Source: Anaerolineae bacterium (lineage in GTDB: Bacteria; Chloroflexota; Anaerolineae; CG2-30-64-16). Taken from it: a DNA stretch of 39,700 nt. Numbering within the stretch: position 1 is the stretch's first letter; every line of letters begins with the position of its first letter. Both the position numbers and the translations under genes were made by a program. The notes beneath the pieces are model-generated. The model made no database searches. It saw only the letters and a list, made by a program, of their open reading frames with translations, and was not told the origin of the DNA. Location of the stretch: NCBI GenBank assembly GCA_025454635.1, contig JALOOB010000009.1:1-39700 (forward strand). Direction: 5' to 3'. Positions 23,906-32,176 of the stretch are shown one piece after another.

Positions 23906-24541
23906 CTACAGGTCGGAAGCGAGTCCTGCCTGCAGGGCATAGAGCGCCGCCTGCGTCCTGCTGGGGAGGCCAAGCTTCTTAAGAATGTGACTGACGTGCG
24001 TTTTGACCGTTTGTTCCGACAGACCCAGTGCCTGCGAAATATCCTTATTCGACTTGCCGCGCGCCAACCACCCGAGAACCTGCGCCTCACGGTCCGTGAG
24101 GGCGCGCAGGTCCGGCTCGGGAGAGCGCAGTCCCTTCATGAGTCGCGCTGCGATGGGAGATGAAAGCTCGACTTGTCCGAGCGCGGCAGCTTTAATTGCC
24201 CGGATCAGCTCGCGCGCCTCCGTGTCTTTCAGCAGATACCCGATCGCGCCGGCCCGCATGGCATCCACGACGGCGGCATCCTCGAGCACGCTTGTAAGAG
24301 CCACGACTTCTGTGTCGCTCATATCCTGACGGATGATTCTCGTTGCGGTAATCCCGTCCATTACCGGCATGAGCAGGTCCATCAAGACGACGTCAGGCTG
24401 CAGCTGGCGCGCGAGCTGCACTGCTTCGGCCCCGTTCCGAGCTTCCCCCACAATTTCGATCTCGCGATCCGACGACAGGTACATCCGCAGACCCTGGCGC
24501 ACCACGCCATGATCGTCAACAATGATTATGCGGATTGTCAC
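23906..24541 (-). CDS. NarL/FixJ-family response regulator
   Basis: 211 residues from GTG 24541 (GAGGTGAAGGG site). The receiver domain has the Asp pair IIIVDDHG, phospho-acceptor Asp55 (VLMDLLMPVMDG), the switch Thr (VVALTSV) and Lys (YLLKDTEA). The LuxR-type HTH at about 148-205 reads LTDREAQVLGWLARGKSNKD, ISQALGLSEQTVKTHVSHIL. It is the cognate partner of the kinase downstream. A perfect 16-bp palindrome lies just upstream. About two thirds of residues match the regulator at 37182 over the receiver, which indicates duplication. Confidence 0.95.
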   Translation of the reverse strand: MTIRIIIVDDHGVVRQGLRMYLSSDREIEIVGEARNGAEAVQLARQLQPDVVLMDLLMPVMDGITATRIIRQDMSDTEVVALTSVLEDAAVVDAMRAGAIGYLLKDTEARELIRAIKAAALGQVELSSPIAARLMKGLRSPEPDLRALTDREAQVLGWLARGKSNKDISQALGLSEQTVKTHVSHILKKLGLPSRTQAALYALQAGLASDL

Positions 24542-24550
24542 CCCTTCACC

Positions 24551-24566
24551 TCACTCTTAAGAGTGA
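24551..24566. promoter_or_regulatory. 16-bp perfect palindrome upstream of the response-regulator gene
   Basis: TCACTCTTAAGAGTGA is its own reverse complement. It lies 9 bp before the GTG start, and its end abuts the ribosome site of the regulator. It sits in the divergent gap between the regulator and the receiver-only gene, a place typical of an autoregulatory NarL-type binding site. Function inferred. Confidence 0.55.
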
Positions 24567-24740
24567 CAGAGTATCATGCTAAACCGAAGGCCACAGTTCG
24601 GCCGTCCCTCCGATGCGTCCCCTTGCGCATCAGTCTACAATGTTGGCAAGCCTTCCCGTCGAGGACGCTCATGCCGACGCGGACCCACATCTAATAATGC
24701 CACGGCCATTGTACCACGGCGGAAGTTGACGGCCGATGCC

Positions 24741-25106
24741 ATGCTAAAGCTTTTATTAATCGAAGGTCAACCGGCGGTAGGTCGGGGCCTTCGCCTGCTG
24801 TTCGATGCGGAAGCCGACCTCGAAGTAGTCGGAGAGTCGGTGGACTGCGAGAGTGCGCTGGGCGCGTTGCGAGCCCTTGAACCTGATGTAGTCGTCGTCG
24901 ACGCTGACTTTCCCAGCTTTGACCAACCCTCCACCGCGGACCTTCTGGGGCGAATCGGCGGCCACGCGCCGATTGTCCTATTAACTTTGAGAGACAATCG
25001 CCAGATCGATCAACTGGTCGAGCGCCTCAAAGGAAGTCTCGTTGTCAAGACGTCACCTGCTTGCGTTCTTCTTGATGCGATTCGGCATGCATCCAGCGGA
25101 GCGTGA
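24741..25106 (+). CDS. Stand-alone receiver-domain protein, partly degenerate
   Basis: 121 residues from ATG 24741; the frame runs back to 24576 but upstream codons look non-coding. It is a single CheY-like fold: LKLLLIEGQPAVGRGLRLLF, EPDVVVVDADFPSFDQPSTA with the likely phospho-Asp, IVLLTLRD with the switch Thr, and SLVVKTSPACVLLDAIRHAS with the conserved Lys. The usual acidic pair (DD) is E-G here, which would weaken Mg binding. There is no output domain. Such proteins can act as phosphate sinks or adaptors. It is divergent from the regulator at 24541 and 176 bp upstream of the multicopper oxidase. The ribosome site is weak. Confidence 0.72.
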   Translation: MLKLLLIEGQPAVGRGLRLLFDAEADLEVVGESVDCESALGALRALEPDVVVVDADFPSFDQPSTADLLGRIGGHAPIVLLTLRDNRQIDQLVERLKGSLVVKTSPACVLLDAIRHASSGA

Positions 25107-25282
25107 TGGCTTAGCGCAACCTTGAGCGCACTGGCGGGAGGCGAGACGCGGCCGGTCCGATAGCCAGAGTTGGACTCGTCGCAGGTATGCGCGTTGCTGC
25201 TTGAAAGGAGGGCTGGCTGCGCCCATTGGCGAGGCGCTGAATGTCTCAAAGATAAGAGCTTCCGACCCGAAGGAGAAGTCCT

Positions 25283-28200
25283 ATGCACTGGAAGAAGATT
25301 GCGCACTTCGTCATGCTGCTATGCGTAACGCTCTCACTTTCGATCTCGGGAAGCGTCTCGGCGGCCCTCCAAGACCCGGACACGGGCGGCGGGCAGGGCG
25401 CCAAGTACGCGACTAAGATCGAGAAGGCAAAAGATAAGAAAGAGCAGCGCACCAAGCAGATCGACCGCGAGAAAGCCGCAGCGAAGGCGTATCAGCGGGG
25501 CATGCTGAACCCGCTGATGCGCCTGAACACGCCGCGCAACGGCAAGGCTCCGGCCGCCCCCGAGGCCGCCGCGGTCGCCGCCGCGCCGACTGTATGGAAT
25601 GGCACGGATCCGCGCTACTTCAGCCATCCCAACTACGCGAACAGTCCGCTGCCAACGGTAGATGGAACTGAAGCAACGCTTGGAAACGCGTTGAATGACC
25701 GCGCGGCGGGAACCGACGCGCGGGACACGTTCGTCGTGCTGACGGCGGCGCCGCTGCCTGAAGGGTTCCTGACCGGCTTCCAGGTCTGGAACCAGGCCGG
25801 CGCGACGCCATCAGCGGGACAGAAGTTCCACGCCTACGTGTTGCGGCCGACCGTCTCTCCGAACGTCTACCAAGTCATGTTCGACAGCGGCCTGCTGACC
25901 GTGCCTGGGCTTACCGTCCCGGGTGTCAGCGAGGCAGTGACGTACGGTGTGGCGAATCTGGAGGTTCATGCGGGTGACCTGATCGCTTTCTACGGCCGTG
26001 GCGTGCCCGTTACCACGGGCACGGCGACGGATTGGGTCAGCGAGCCGCCCGTATCGGCGCCGCCGCTCCAGGATTCGGTCATCGAGCTGGGCGCGGGCGT
26101 GTATCCGAACAACGGCGGCGCGCGCACCTACTCGTTTGCGGCGACCGTGTTCGACACGACGGGCGCCACCATCAGCGGCGGCATCCGCAAGTTCGTAGAC
26201 ACGCTGCCGGGGCTGACCTCAGCGGGCGCGAACAACCTGGGCCAGTATGTGTCCGTTGCAACCCCGAACACGAGTCTGTATGCGGGGTCCGACTACTATG
26301 AGATCGGCGTGGTCCAGTATCGCGAGAAGATGCATTCGGACCTGCCGCCGACATTGCTTCGCGGCTATGTCGAACTGACGGGCAAGACGCCCTGCGCGGC
26401 GGGGACGGTGGAGCTGTTCAATGCGCCGCTGGTTCCTGGCGGGACGCCAACTTCCACCGGCTACTGCAGCCGGGATGTGCCGCACTACCTCGGTGCGACG
26501 ATCTCAGCGACCAAAGACCGGCCCGTGCGCATCTTGTTCCGCAACCTGCTGCCGACCGGCCAGGGCGGCGACCTGTTCGTGCCGACAGACGTCTCGGTGA
26601 TGGGCGCGGGCATGGGCCCGACGATGCTCGGCATGCCCGAGTCCGACCCGAAACATCCGACCTGCGGGCAGAGCCCGAAGCCGGAAGCCTGCTACACCGA
26701 GAACCGCGCGGTGCTTCACCTGCACGGCGGGCGCACCCCGTGGATCAGCGACGGCACGCCACATCAGTGGATCACACCGTGGGGGGAGCGGCCGCACCTG
26801 GAAGGCGATCCTGACCCTGCGACGCCCGTCATCGCCAAGGAAAACAAGGGCGATAGCGTGGCGTACGTGCCCGATATGTGGTACGACGCGAACGGCAACA
26901 CCATCGCGAGCTGCGCGGGCATGAAGACCTGTGGCGCACCGGGCGCAACCAACTACCCCGGGAATGGCTCGCAGACCTACTACTACACCAACCAGCAGAG
27001 CGCGCGCATGCTCTTCTACCACGACCACTCCTGGGGCATCACCCGGTTGAACGTGTATGTGGGCGAGGCTGCCGGCTACTTGATCACCGATGACGTGGAG
27101 CAGATGCTGATCGACCAGGGGATCATCCCGGCGGCCGATGCAACCATTCCCCTCATCGTGCAGGACAAGACGTTCGTGCCGAGTGAGGCGCAGCGCGCCG
27201 ATTCTGACGAGACCTGGAATGTCGCGAAGTGGGGCGACGAGGGCAACCTGTGGCTGCCGCATGTCTACTCGCCCGCGCAGAATCCCGGGGACGCCTCGGG
27301 CGTCAACCAGTATGGCCGCTGGGCTTATGGCCCGTGGTTCTGGCCGCCCACGAACAACATTCTTTATGGCCCGACCGATAACCCGTACTACGACCCGGCA
27401 TGCGATCCGGATGTCGAGGGTTGGTGTGAGCCGCAGCTGATTCCGGGAACGCCCTACAACTCGATGGGCATGGAGGCGTTCCACGATACGCCGGTGGTGA
27501 ACGGCACCGCGTATCCGACGGTGACGGTGGAACCGAAGGCATACCGCTTCCGCGTGTTGAACGCAGCAAGCGATCGCTTCTTCAACCTGTCGCTGTACAA
27601 GGCGGTGGACGCGAACGGCGCCCTGTGCGATGCGGCAAACGCAAACCCGGCGTCCGAAAATACCGGTGTTGCCTGCACGGAAGTGGCGCTCAATCCGACC
27701 GAGGTGTCTGCGGCACTGTTGGATCCGACGATCTTCCCGACCCCGCTGGCCGGGACGGAAGGCCCGGCATGGATCCAGTTCGGGACGGAAGGCGGCTTCC
27801 TGCCTGCGCCGACGGTCTTGCCGGCTCAGCCCACGACATGGGTAAATGATCCGACTGTGTTCAATGCGGGCAACGTCGACCAGCACTCGCTGCTGCTCGG
27901 TCCGGCTGAACGCGCTGAAGTGGTCGTCGACTTCTCGCAATTCGCGGGCCAGACGCTGATCCTGTACAACGATGCGCCTGCGGCCTTCCCTGCGCGCGAC
28001 CCGCGCTACGACTACTACACCGGCAACGGCAACTACGTCGACACCGGCGGCGCGCCGTCGACGCTGCCCGGCTACGGCCCCAACACCCGCACTGTGATGC
28101 AAATCAAGGTGCAGGGCACGCCTGCCGCAGCCTACAACGTTGCTGCGCTCGAGAGCGCCTTCCAAGCCGAGAGCCTTGGCGGGATGGGCGTGTTCGAGAA

Positions 28201-29650
28201 CGGCCAGGACCCGATCATCGTCGGCCAGGGTGAGTACAACTCGGCCTACGGCACGTCGTTCCCGACGAACGGCCCCGGGAACGGAACCGTTCAGATCTAC
28301 GACACGAGCCTCACCTTCAACACGCTGAGCGGCAACCAACTAACGATGCCGATGATGCCGAAGCAGATCCAGGACGAAATGGGCGAGGCCTTCGACCACG
28401 ACTACGGCCGCATGAGCGGCTTCCTTGGGGTTGAATCGCCCAACCCGCAGGCCGGCGTGCAGAACATGATCCTGTATCCGTACGTCAACCCGGCCAGCGA
28501 GTTGATCAACCTGACCGGCTTGCCGATGGCGGACCAGGCGACGATCGCACCGATCGCCTCGGCGGACGACGGCACGCAGATCTGGAAGATCACGCATAAC
28601 GGCGTCGACACGCACCCGATCCACTTCCATCTGTACGACGTTCAGGTGCTGAACCGCGTTGGGTGGGATGGGATCATCCGCAAGCCCGATGCCAACGAGC
28701 TTGGCTGGAAGGACACCGTCCGCATCAGCCCACTCGAAGACACCATCGTGGCACTGCGACCCGTCACGCCGGTCGGCAAGTACAGGAACGGCGAGCCGTT
28801 CGATCTGCCGAACAGTATCCGCAGGTTGAACCCGGCCCAGGCCCTGGGCTCGTCGCTCGGATTCAACAACCAGGATGCGTGGGGCAATCCGACCTCGCCA
28901 ATCACGAACGACCTCGTGAACTTCGGGTGGGAGTACGTGTGGCACTGCCACATCCTGAGCCACGAGGAGATGGATATGATGCGTCCGCAAGCCGCGGGCG
29001 CACCGCCGAAGGCGCCGAGCGGGCTCACCGCAACGCCGGCGGGCTCTGGTGGCGCGACTGTTGTGAACCTCGCGTGGACGGACAACTCGAAGAACGATAC
29101 GGGGTTCAAGATCCAACGGCGCGCGCAGGCGTCCCCGGCGAATCCATGGACCGATCTCGCCGTGGTCAGCACCGACGTGACGACCTATACTGACACCGCG
29201 GTGACCCCGGGCACGACGTACGAGTACCAGGTGTGGGCAGTCAACAAGGTCGGCTACGCCGGACCTGCAGCCCAGCCGGGCGCCTACTCGACCCTCGACC
29301 TGCAGTCGAGCACTGCTGCTGCGGTTACGGTGAATGCGACTTTCATCCCGCCGCCAACGAACGTGGTCGCTTCCTGCACGTCGCGAACCAACCGGTGGAC
29401 TTGCACGCTGATCTGGTCGGACCCGATGAGCGGCGAGACCGGCTACCGAATCCAGCGGGCGACCAACGCGAACTTCACAAGCGCAACGACCACGACATTC
29501 GGGGCATGCTCCGGGATCGGTTGCCGGGTCACCTACACAGGGTTGAATCCGGTCGCTGCACCCGGTGGGTACTACTTCCGCATCCAGACGAATGTCAATG
29601 GGACGTATTCGAACTGGGCGAACGCAACGCCGTTCCCCGAGCGTCCATAA
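25283..29650 (+). CDS. Large secreted multicopper oxidase with N-terminal extension and two Fn3 domains
   Basis: 1455 residues from ATG 25283 (GAAGGAGAAG site). A signal peptide is at 1-28, then a Lys/Glu-rich segment (about 43-70) and about 350 residues of beta-rich extension without a family I recognise. The oxidase core follows with all copper motifs: H479-L-H481-G-G, Y-H580-D-H582-S-W-G, H1111-P-I-H1114-F-H1116, and H1221-C1222-H1223-x3-H1227 with axial Met1232. Thus type 1, 2 and 3 sites look complete. Segments DHSWGITRLNVYVGEAAGYL and LLLGPAERAEVVVDFSQFAG resemble CotA/bilirubin-oxidase/phenoxazinone-synthase-type enzymes. Two Fn3 domains (about 1243-1345 and 1352-1455) end the protein. 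Expected activity is four-electron O2 reduction coupled to oxidation of phenolics or metal ions outside the cell. The substrate is unknown. Confidence 0.95.
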   Translation: MHWKKIAHFVMLLCVTLSLSISGSVSAALQDPDTGGGQGAKYATKIEKAKDKKEQRTKQIDREKAAAKAYQRGMLNPLMRLNTPRNGKAPAAPEAAAVAAAPTVWNGTDPRYFSHPNYANSPLPTVDGTEATLGNALNDRAAGTDARDTFVVLTAAPLPEGFLTGFQVWNQAGATPSAGQKFHAYVLRPTVSPNVYQVMFDSGLLTVPGLTVPGVSEAVTYGVANLEVHAGDLIAFYGRGVPVTTGTATDWVSEPPVSAPPLQDSVIELGAGVYPNNGGARTYSFAATVFDTTGATISGGIRKFVDTLPGLTSAGANNLGQYVSVATPNTSLYAGSDYYEIGVVQYREKMHSDLPPTLLRGYVELTGKTPCAAGTVELFNAPLVPGGTPTSTGYCSRDVPHYLGATISATKDRPVRILFRNLLPTGQGGDLFVPTDVSVMGAGMGPTMLGMPESDPKHPTCGQSPKPEACYTENRAVLHLHGGRTPWISDGTPHQWITPWGERPHLEGDPDPATPVIAKENKGDSVAYVPDMWYDANGNTIASCAGMKTCGAPGATNYPGNGSQTYYYTNQQSARMLFYHDHSWGITRLNVYVGEAAGYLITDDVEQMLIDQGIIPAADATIPLIVQDKTFVPSEAQRADSDETWNVAKWGDEGNLWLPHVYSPAQNPGDASGVNQYGRWAYGPWFWPPTNNILYGPTDNPYYDPACDPDVEGWCEPQLIPGTPYNSMGMEAFHDTPVVNGTAYPTVTVEPKAYRFRVLNAASDRFFNLSLYKAVDANGALCDAANANPASENTGVACTEVALNPTEVSAALLDPTIFPTPLAGTEGPAWIQFGTEGGFLPAPTVLPAQPTTWVNDPTVFNAGNVDQHSLLLGPAERAEVVVDFSQFAGQTLILYNDAPAAFPARDPRYDYYTGNGNYVDTGGAPSTLPGYGPNTRTVMQIKVQGTPAAAYNVAALESAFQAESLGGMGVFENGQDPIIVGQGEYNSAYGTSFPTNGPGNGTVQIYDTSLTFNTLSGNQLTMPMMPKQIQDEMGEAFDHDYGRMSGFLGVESPNPQAGVQNMILYPYVNPASELINLTGLPMADQATIAPIASADDGTQIWKITHNGVDTHPIHFHLYDVQVLNRVGWDGIIRKPDANELGWKDTVRISPLEDTIVALRPVTPVGKYRNGEPFDLPNSIRRLNPAQALGSSLGFNNQDAWGNPTSPITNDLVNFGWEYVWHCHILSHEEMDMMRPQAAGAPPKAPSGLTATPAGSGGATVVNLAWTDNSKNDTGFKIQRRAQASPANPWTDLAVVSTDVTTYTDTAVTPGTTYEYQVWAVNKVGYAGPAAQPGAYSTLDLQSSTAAAVTVNATFIPPPTNVVASCTSRTNRWTCTLIWSDPMSGETGYRIQRATNANFTSATTTTFGACSGIGCRVTYTGLNPVAAPGGYYFRIQTNVNGTYSNWANATPFPERP

Positions 29651-29729
29651 TCGACCGGGCGCCCAGACCGCGGTGAGGACAGACCTCCCCGTGGTCCAGG
29701 CGCCCACAGTCGGGACGCGACGATATCGA

Positions 29730-29765
29730 GCTCATTGGGGAGGGATTTCTCCCTCTCCAATGAGC
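29730..29765 (+). promoter_or_regulatory. Strong intercistronic hairpin before the ribosome site of the next gene
   Basis: GCTCATTGGGGAGGGA (29730-29745), loop TTTC, then the complement 29750-29765 give a 16-bp stem with a single G-U pair. It ends 5 bp before CCGGAGGG and 17 bp before ATG 29783. No T-run follows, so it is not a terminator. An mRNA-processing, stabilising or translational-control element is more likely. Confidence 0.65.
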
Positions 29766-29782
29766 GTCACCCGGAGGGCGTG

Positions 29783-30523
29783 ATGTCATACAGGTTGCTC
29801 CGATACGCGACTGCGCTGGCGGTTTCGCTGATGGTGTTTCCCGTTTTATCAGGTAACGCGGCCCACGCCCTGCCGCGCTCTAACAATGCGCAGCGAGCAG
29901 AAGCGCCGCTCGCGGTCCTGTATAGCCAGCCTGTAAGCGCGGCAGGAGGGATTATCCTGTCGTCCAAACGCGTCCCGGACGGCAGCGCGGCAGATCAGTA
30001 CGCGTGGGACGGCTTCAGATTCAGCGCCAGCCAGACAATCACGGGTATTCGGTGGCGCGGGGTGTACGACCCCACCCGCTTGGGCTCAGGCGGCAAGGTC
30101 TCCGCGTTTGTCGTGGACATTTACGCATCCTCAGCCGGCGGCCTACAGCCTGATATTGGGCGCGGGCCTCTTGCCCGCTACGAAATCGATGGCAACGCGG
30201 GTGAGACGGCAGCCGGCGTAGTGGCCGGAACGCAGACTTATGATTATGAGGTCACCTTGCCAGAGCCGTTTCAGGCGGCGGCTCAAACAAAGTACTGGCT
30301 TCAGATTGAAGCCTGCCAGCCAGGCTCTCCCGACTGGGGTCTGGCCGCCGGCACTGGCGGTGACGGCGTTTATTTCCGCCGCATCCCAGGCCAGGGCGAG
30401 AACTATCAGCTCGTCAGTGGTGACATTACTTTCGCGCTGCTGGGACCTGGCGTGAGCAACGCGCGCGTCTACCTGCCGCTCGTCTCCGCAAATGCAAGCG
30501 TTGTGGGTATTTCCGATCGATGA
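29783..30523 (+). CDS. Secreted protein with an unrecognised domain shared with the next gene
   Basis: 246 residues from ATG 29783 (CCGGAGGG site). A signal peptide spans about 1-29 (LLRYATALAVSLMVFPVLSG). The mature domain (about 55-220) is beta-rich: YAWDGFRFSASQTITGIRWR, GVYDPTRLGSGGKVSAFVVD, IYAS, YWLQIEACQPGSPDWGLAAG, GGDGVYFRRIPGQG. It aligns throughout with residues about 90-240 of the lipoprotein encoded next (WDNFMFETDHTVTEFRWLGG, SFTVDIYES, GEPDWGFAVGS). The pattern suggests a carbohydrate-binding-like or jelly-roll fold, but that is inference. The C-terminus NARVYLPLVSAN resembles the YLPLV tail of some Chloroflexota exported proteins. It lies between the oxidase and the cupredoxin lipoprotein. 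Confidence 0.78.
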   Translation: MSYRLLRYATALAVSLMVFPVLSGNAAHALPRSNNAQRAEAPLAVLYSQPVSAAGGIILSSKRVPDGSAADQYAWDGFRFSASQTITGIRWRGVYDPTRLGSGGKVSAFVVDIYASSAGGLQPDIGRGPLARYEIDGNAGETAAGVVAGTQTYDYEVTLPEPFQAAAQTKYWLQIEACQPGSPDWGLAAGTGGDGVYFRRIPGQGENYQLVSGDITFALLGPGVSNARVYLPLVSANASVVGISDR

Positions 30524-30558
30524 AGTCGCAAACGATCTCACGTGGCCGAGGAGGCCGG

Positions 30559-31686
30559 ATGTCACTGAGATTCCTTCGCATCGCACCCGTTCTTATTCTC
30601 GCATTGGCGCTTACGTCGTGCCGCACCGCCAAGCCCCCTGCGGTTTCGGCTGAATTCTTGTCGAAAGCGCCCACGGTGGCGGCCCCCGTAGCGGTTGCGG
30701 CCACAACGCGAGAACCGGTGGCCGCGTCGGCCCCGGCTCCGGTTGGCGCATCTCTGGCGGCCATCCAGCAGCCACCTAAGTCGAGCGGCGGGTTTATACC
30801 GTCGGCATGGCGGGAGCCTGAGGGCAGCACCAGGGACCGGTCTGTCTGGGACAATTTCATGTTCGAGACCGATCACACTGTCACCGAGTTTCGCTGGCTG
30901 GGCGGGTATGACCCGCAGAAGGCAGGCTCGGGCGGTCCGGTAACGAGCTTTACGGTGGACATCTATGAATCGATCCCGGCGGGGAGCGAACCGAACTTAG
31001 CCGTGGCGCCCCTGGTCCACTATGTTGTTAATGACAACGCGGGTGAGAAGCAGGCCGAGATGGTTAACGGGGCGCAACTGTACGAGTACCGGCATGTCCT
31101 GCCGGCGCCGTTCGAGGCGAAGTCGCTGCGGATGTACTGGGTGCAGATCGTGGCATTCCAGTCAGGTGAGCCGGATTGGGGTTTTGCCGTCGGCTCTCTG
31201 GGCGACGGGCGGCACTTTCGTTTCAGTGGCTCGCCCGGCGAGGGTTACTACCACCAACTGGTAAACGAGGATGTGGCGCTTGAAGTCGTGACGTTGAGCG
31301 AAGGGGCGCCGACGCCGGTTCCGAACGTGGCTCGATCTTTGGAAGAAATTGAGGAGCAGATGGCGAATTTGCCTCCGGCCGAAGAGATTCCGGTAGGCCC
31401 GGATGGCGTCCAGGATATCAAGCTCGTCGTCTCGCGAAGCGGCTACACGCCCGTTCATCTCTCGGTGAAGGCCGGTGTTCCGGTCCGCTTAACGTTCCGG
31501 CAACTTGGCTACGTCCCAGGCGGAAATGAGCTGAATGTTCGGTGGGGGCCGACCGAGGGGACGTACATCATGCTTGCTTCCATTTCTGATACGCGTGTCC
31601 TGGAGTTCACCCCAAAGGTTCCGGGCGAATACCGGTATAGCTGCCCGCATGAATGGTACTGGGGCGTGATGACAGTGCGTGAATAA
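30559..31686 (+). CDS. Lipoprotein: unrecognised domain fused to a cupredoxin-like domain
   Basis: 375 residues from ATG 30559 (GAGGAGG site); ATG 30520 overlapping the previous stop is less likely because the lipobox LTSC fits the later start. After a Thr/Ala/Pro linker comes the same domain as in the preceding gene (about 90-240). A helical spacer follows (SLEEIEEQMANLPPAEEIPV), then a cupredoxin_1-like domain (about 285-375): LVVSRSGYTPVHLSVKAGVP, VRLTFRQLGY, LEFTPKVPGEYRYSCPHEWY, WGVMTV. Cys, His and Met of CPHEWYWGVM are plausible copper ligands, but the fourth ligand is not obvious. Such domains pass electrons or hold copper near oxidases and metal transporters. The lipid anchor would place it on the membrane, facing the oxidase. 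Confidence 0.82.
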   Translation: MSLRFLRIAPVLILALALTSCRTAKPPAVSAEFLSKAPTVAAPVAVAATTREPVAASAPAPVGASLAAIQQPPKSSGGFIPSAWREPEGSTRDRSVWDNFMFETDHTVTEFRWLGGYDPQKAGSGGPVTSFTVDIYESIPAGSEPNLAVAPLVHYVVNDNAGEKQAEMVNGAQLYEYRHVLPAPFEAKSLRMYWVQIVAFQSGEPDWGFAVGSLGDGRHFRFSGSPGEGYYHQLVNEDVALEVVTLSEGAPTPVPNVARSLEEIEEQMANLPPAEEIPVGPDGVQDIKLVVSRSGYTPVHLSVKAGVPVRLTFRQLGYVPGGNELNVRWGPTEGTYIMLASISDTRVLEFTPKVPGEYRYSCPHEWYWGVMTVRE

Positions 31687-31704
31687 CTGCCGGTCGCGGC
31701 AGTT
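31685..31704 (+). other. Small hairpin after the lipoprotein stop
   Basis: AACTGCC-GGTCGC-GGCAGTT (7-bp stem) begins inside the TAA stop of the lipoprotein gene, and a short TTTT comes 8 bp later. It may be a weak attenuator before the downstream transporter genes. Confidence 0.35.
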
Positions 31705-31738
31705 TCAAAGCTTTTCGATCGAAGTCCAGGTGGAGGTA

Positions 31739-32176
31739 ATGATGAACAAGGTCATGGGCGGTTTGATGGTTCTGTTTGCGCTCGTGCTGGCCATTGCGCC
31801 TGCATTCACCGACTGCCAGTCGCACGGCAAGATGCTGACGACTGCGGACGGGCGCAGTATCGCAATGAAGTGCCACTGGGCAGGTATTGCGGAAATTGCG
31901 GCGGCGGTCCCGCTGGGCCTCGCCGGGATCTACGCAATGTTCGGGCGGCGCAAGGACACGCTGCGCTTCGCGGGCATCGTTGGTGCGAGTTCGGCCTTAA
32001 TGGGAATCCTCCTGCCGACCATCCTGATCGGCACCTGCGCCAATCCGTCCATGATCTGCAACGTGCTCATGCGACCTACGTTGCTTGCGTCGGGCATCCT
32101 CGCGTTGGTGTCCAGCGCGGCCTTGATAATGACCGCGCGCGAGCCGCAATTCGCTCCGGCGGGGGTCGCCGCATGA
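31739..32176 (+). CDS. DUF4418-like membrane protein
   Basis: 145 residues from ATG 31739 or 31742 (GGTGGAGG site). Four hydrophobic segments are seen: VMGGLMVLFALVLAIAPAF, IAEIAAAVPLGLAGIYAMF, IVGASSALMGILLPTILIGT and LLASGILALVSSAALIMTA. Conserved-looking polar motifs are TDCQSHGK, MKCHWAGIAEI and GTCANPSMICN, giving four Cys and two His near the membrane surface. The Cys-His-Trp motif and the gene order suggest DUF4418, a family often found beside FtsX permease/ATPase genes. I assign this from memory of the pattern, not a search. The stop overlaps the permease start (ATGA), so they are coupled. Confidence 0.72.
   Translation: MMNKVMGGLMVLFALVLAIAPAFTDCQSHGKMLTTADGRSIAMKCHWAGIAEIAAAVPLGLAGIYAMFGRRKDTLRFAGIVGASSALMGILLPTILIGTCANPSMICNVLMRPTLLASGILALVSSAALIMTAREPQFAPAGVAA

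Noticed and set aside
25201-25416. Small frame overlapping the start of the oxidase gene
   Set aside because: Overlaps the strong start and signal peptide of the oxidase in another frame; no domain.
26504-28339. 611-codon minus-strand frame inside the multicopper oxidase gene
   Set aside because: Antisense shadow in GC-rich DNA; the plus strand carries all copper motifs.
28340-29707. 455-codon minus-strand frame across the oxidase 3' end
   Set aside because: Arg/Val-rich shadow with no ribosome site or recognisable family.
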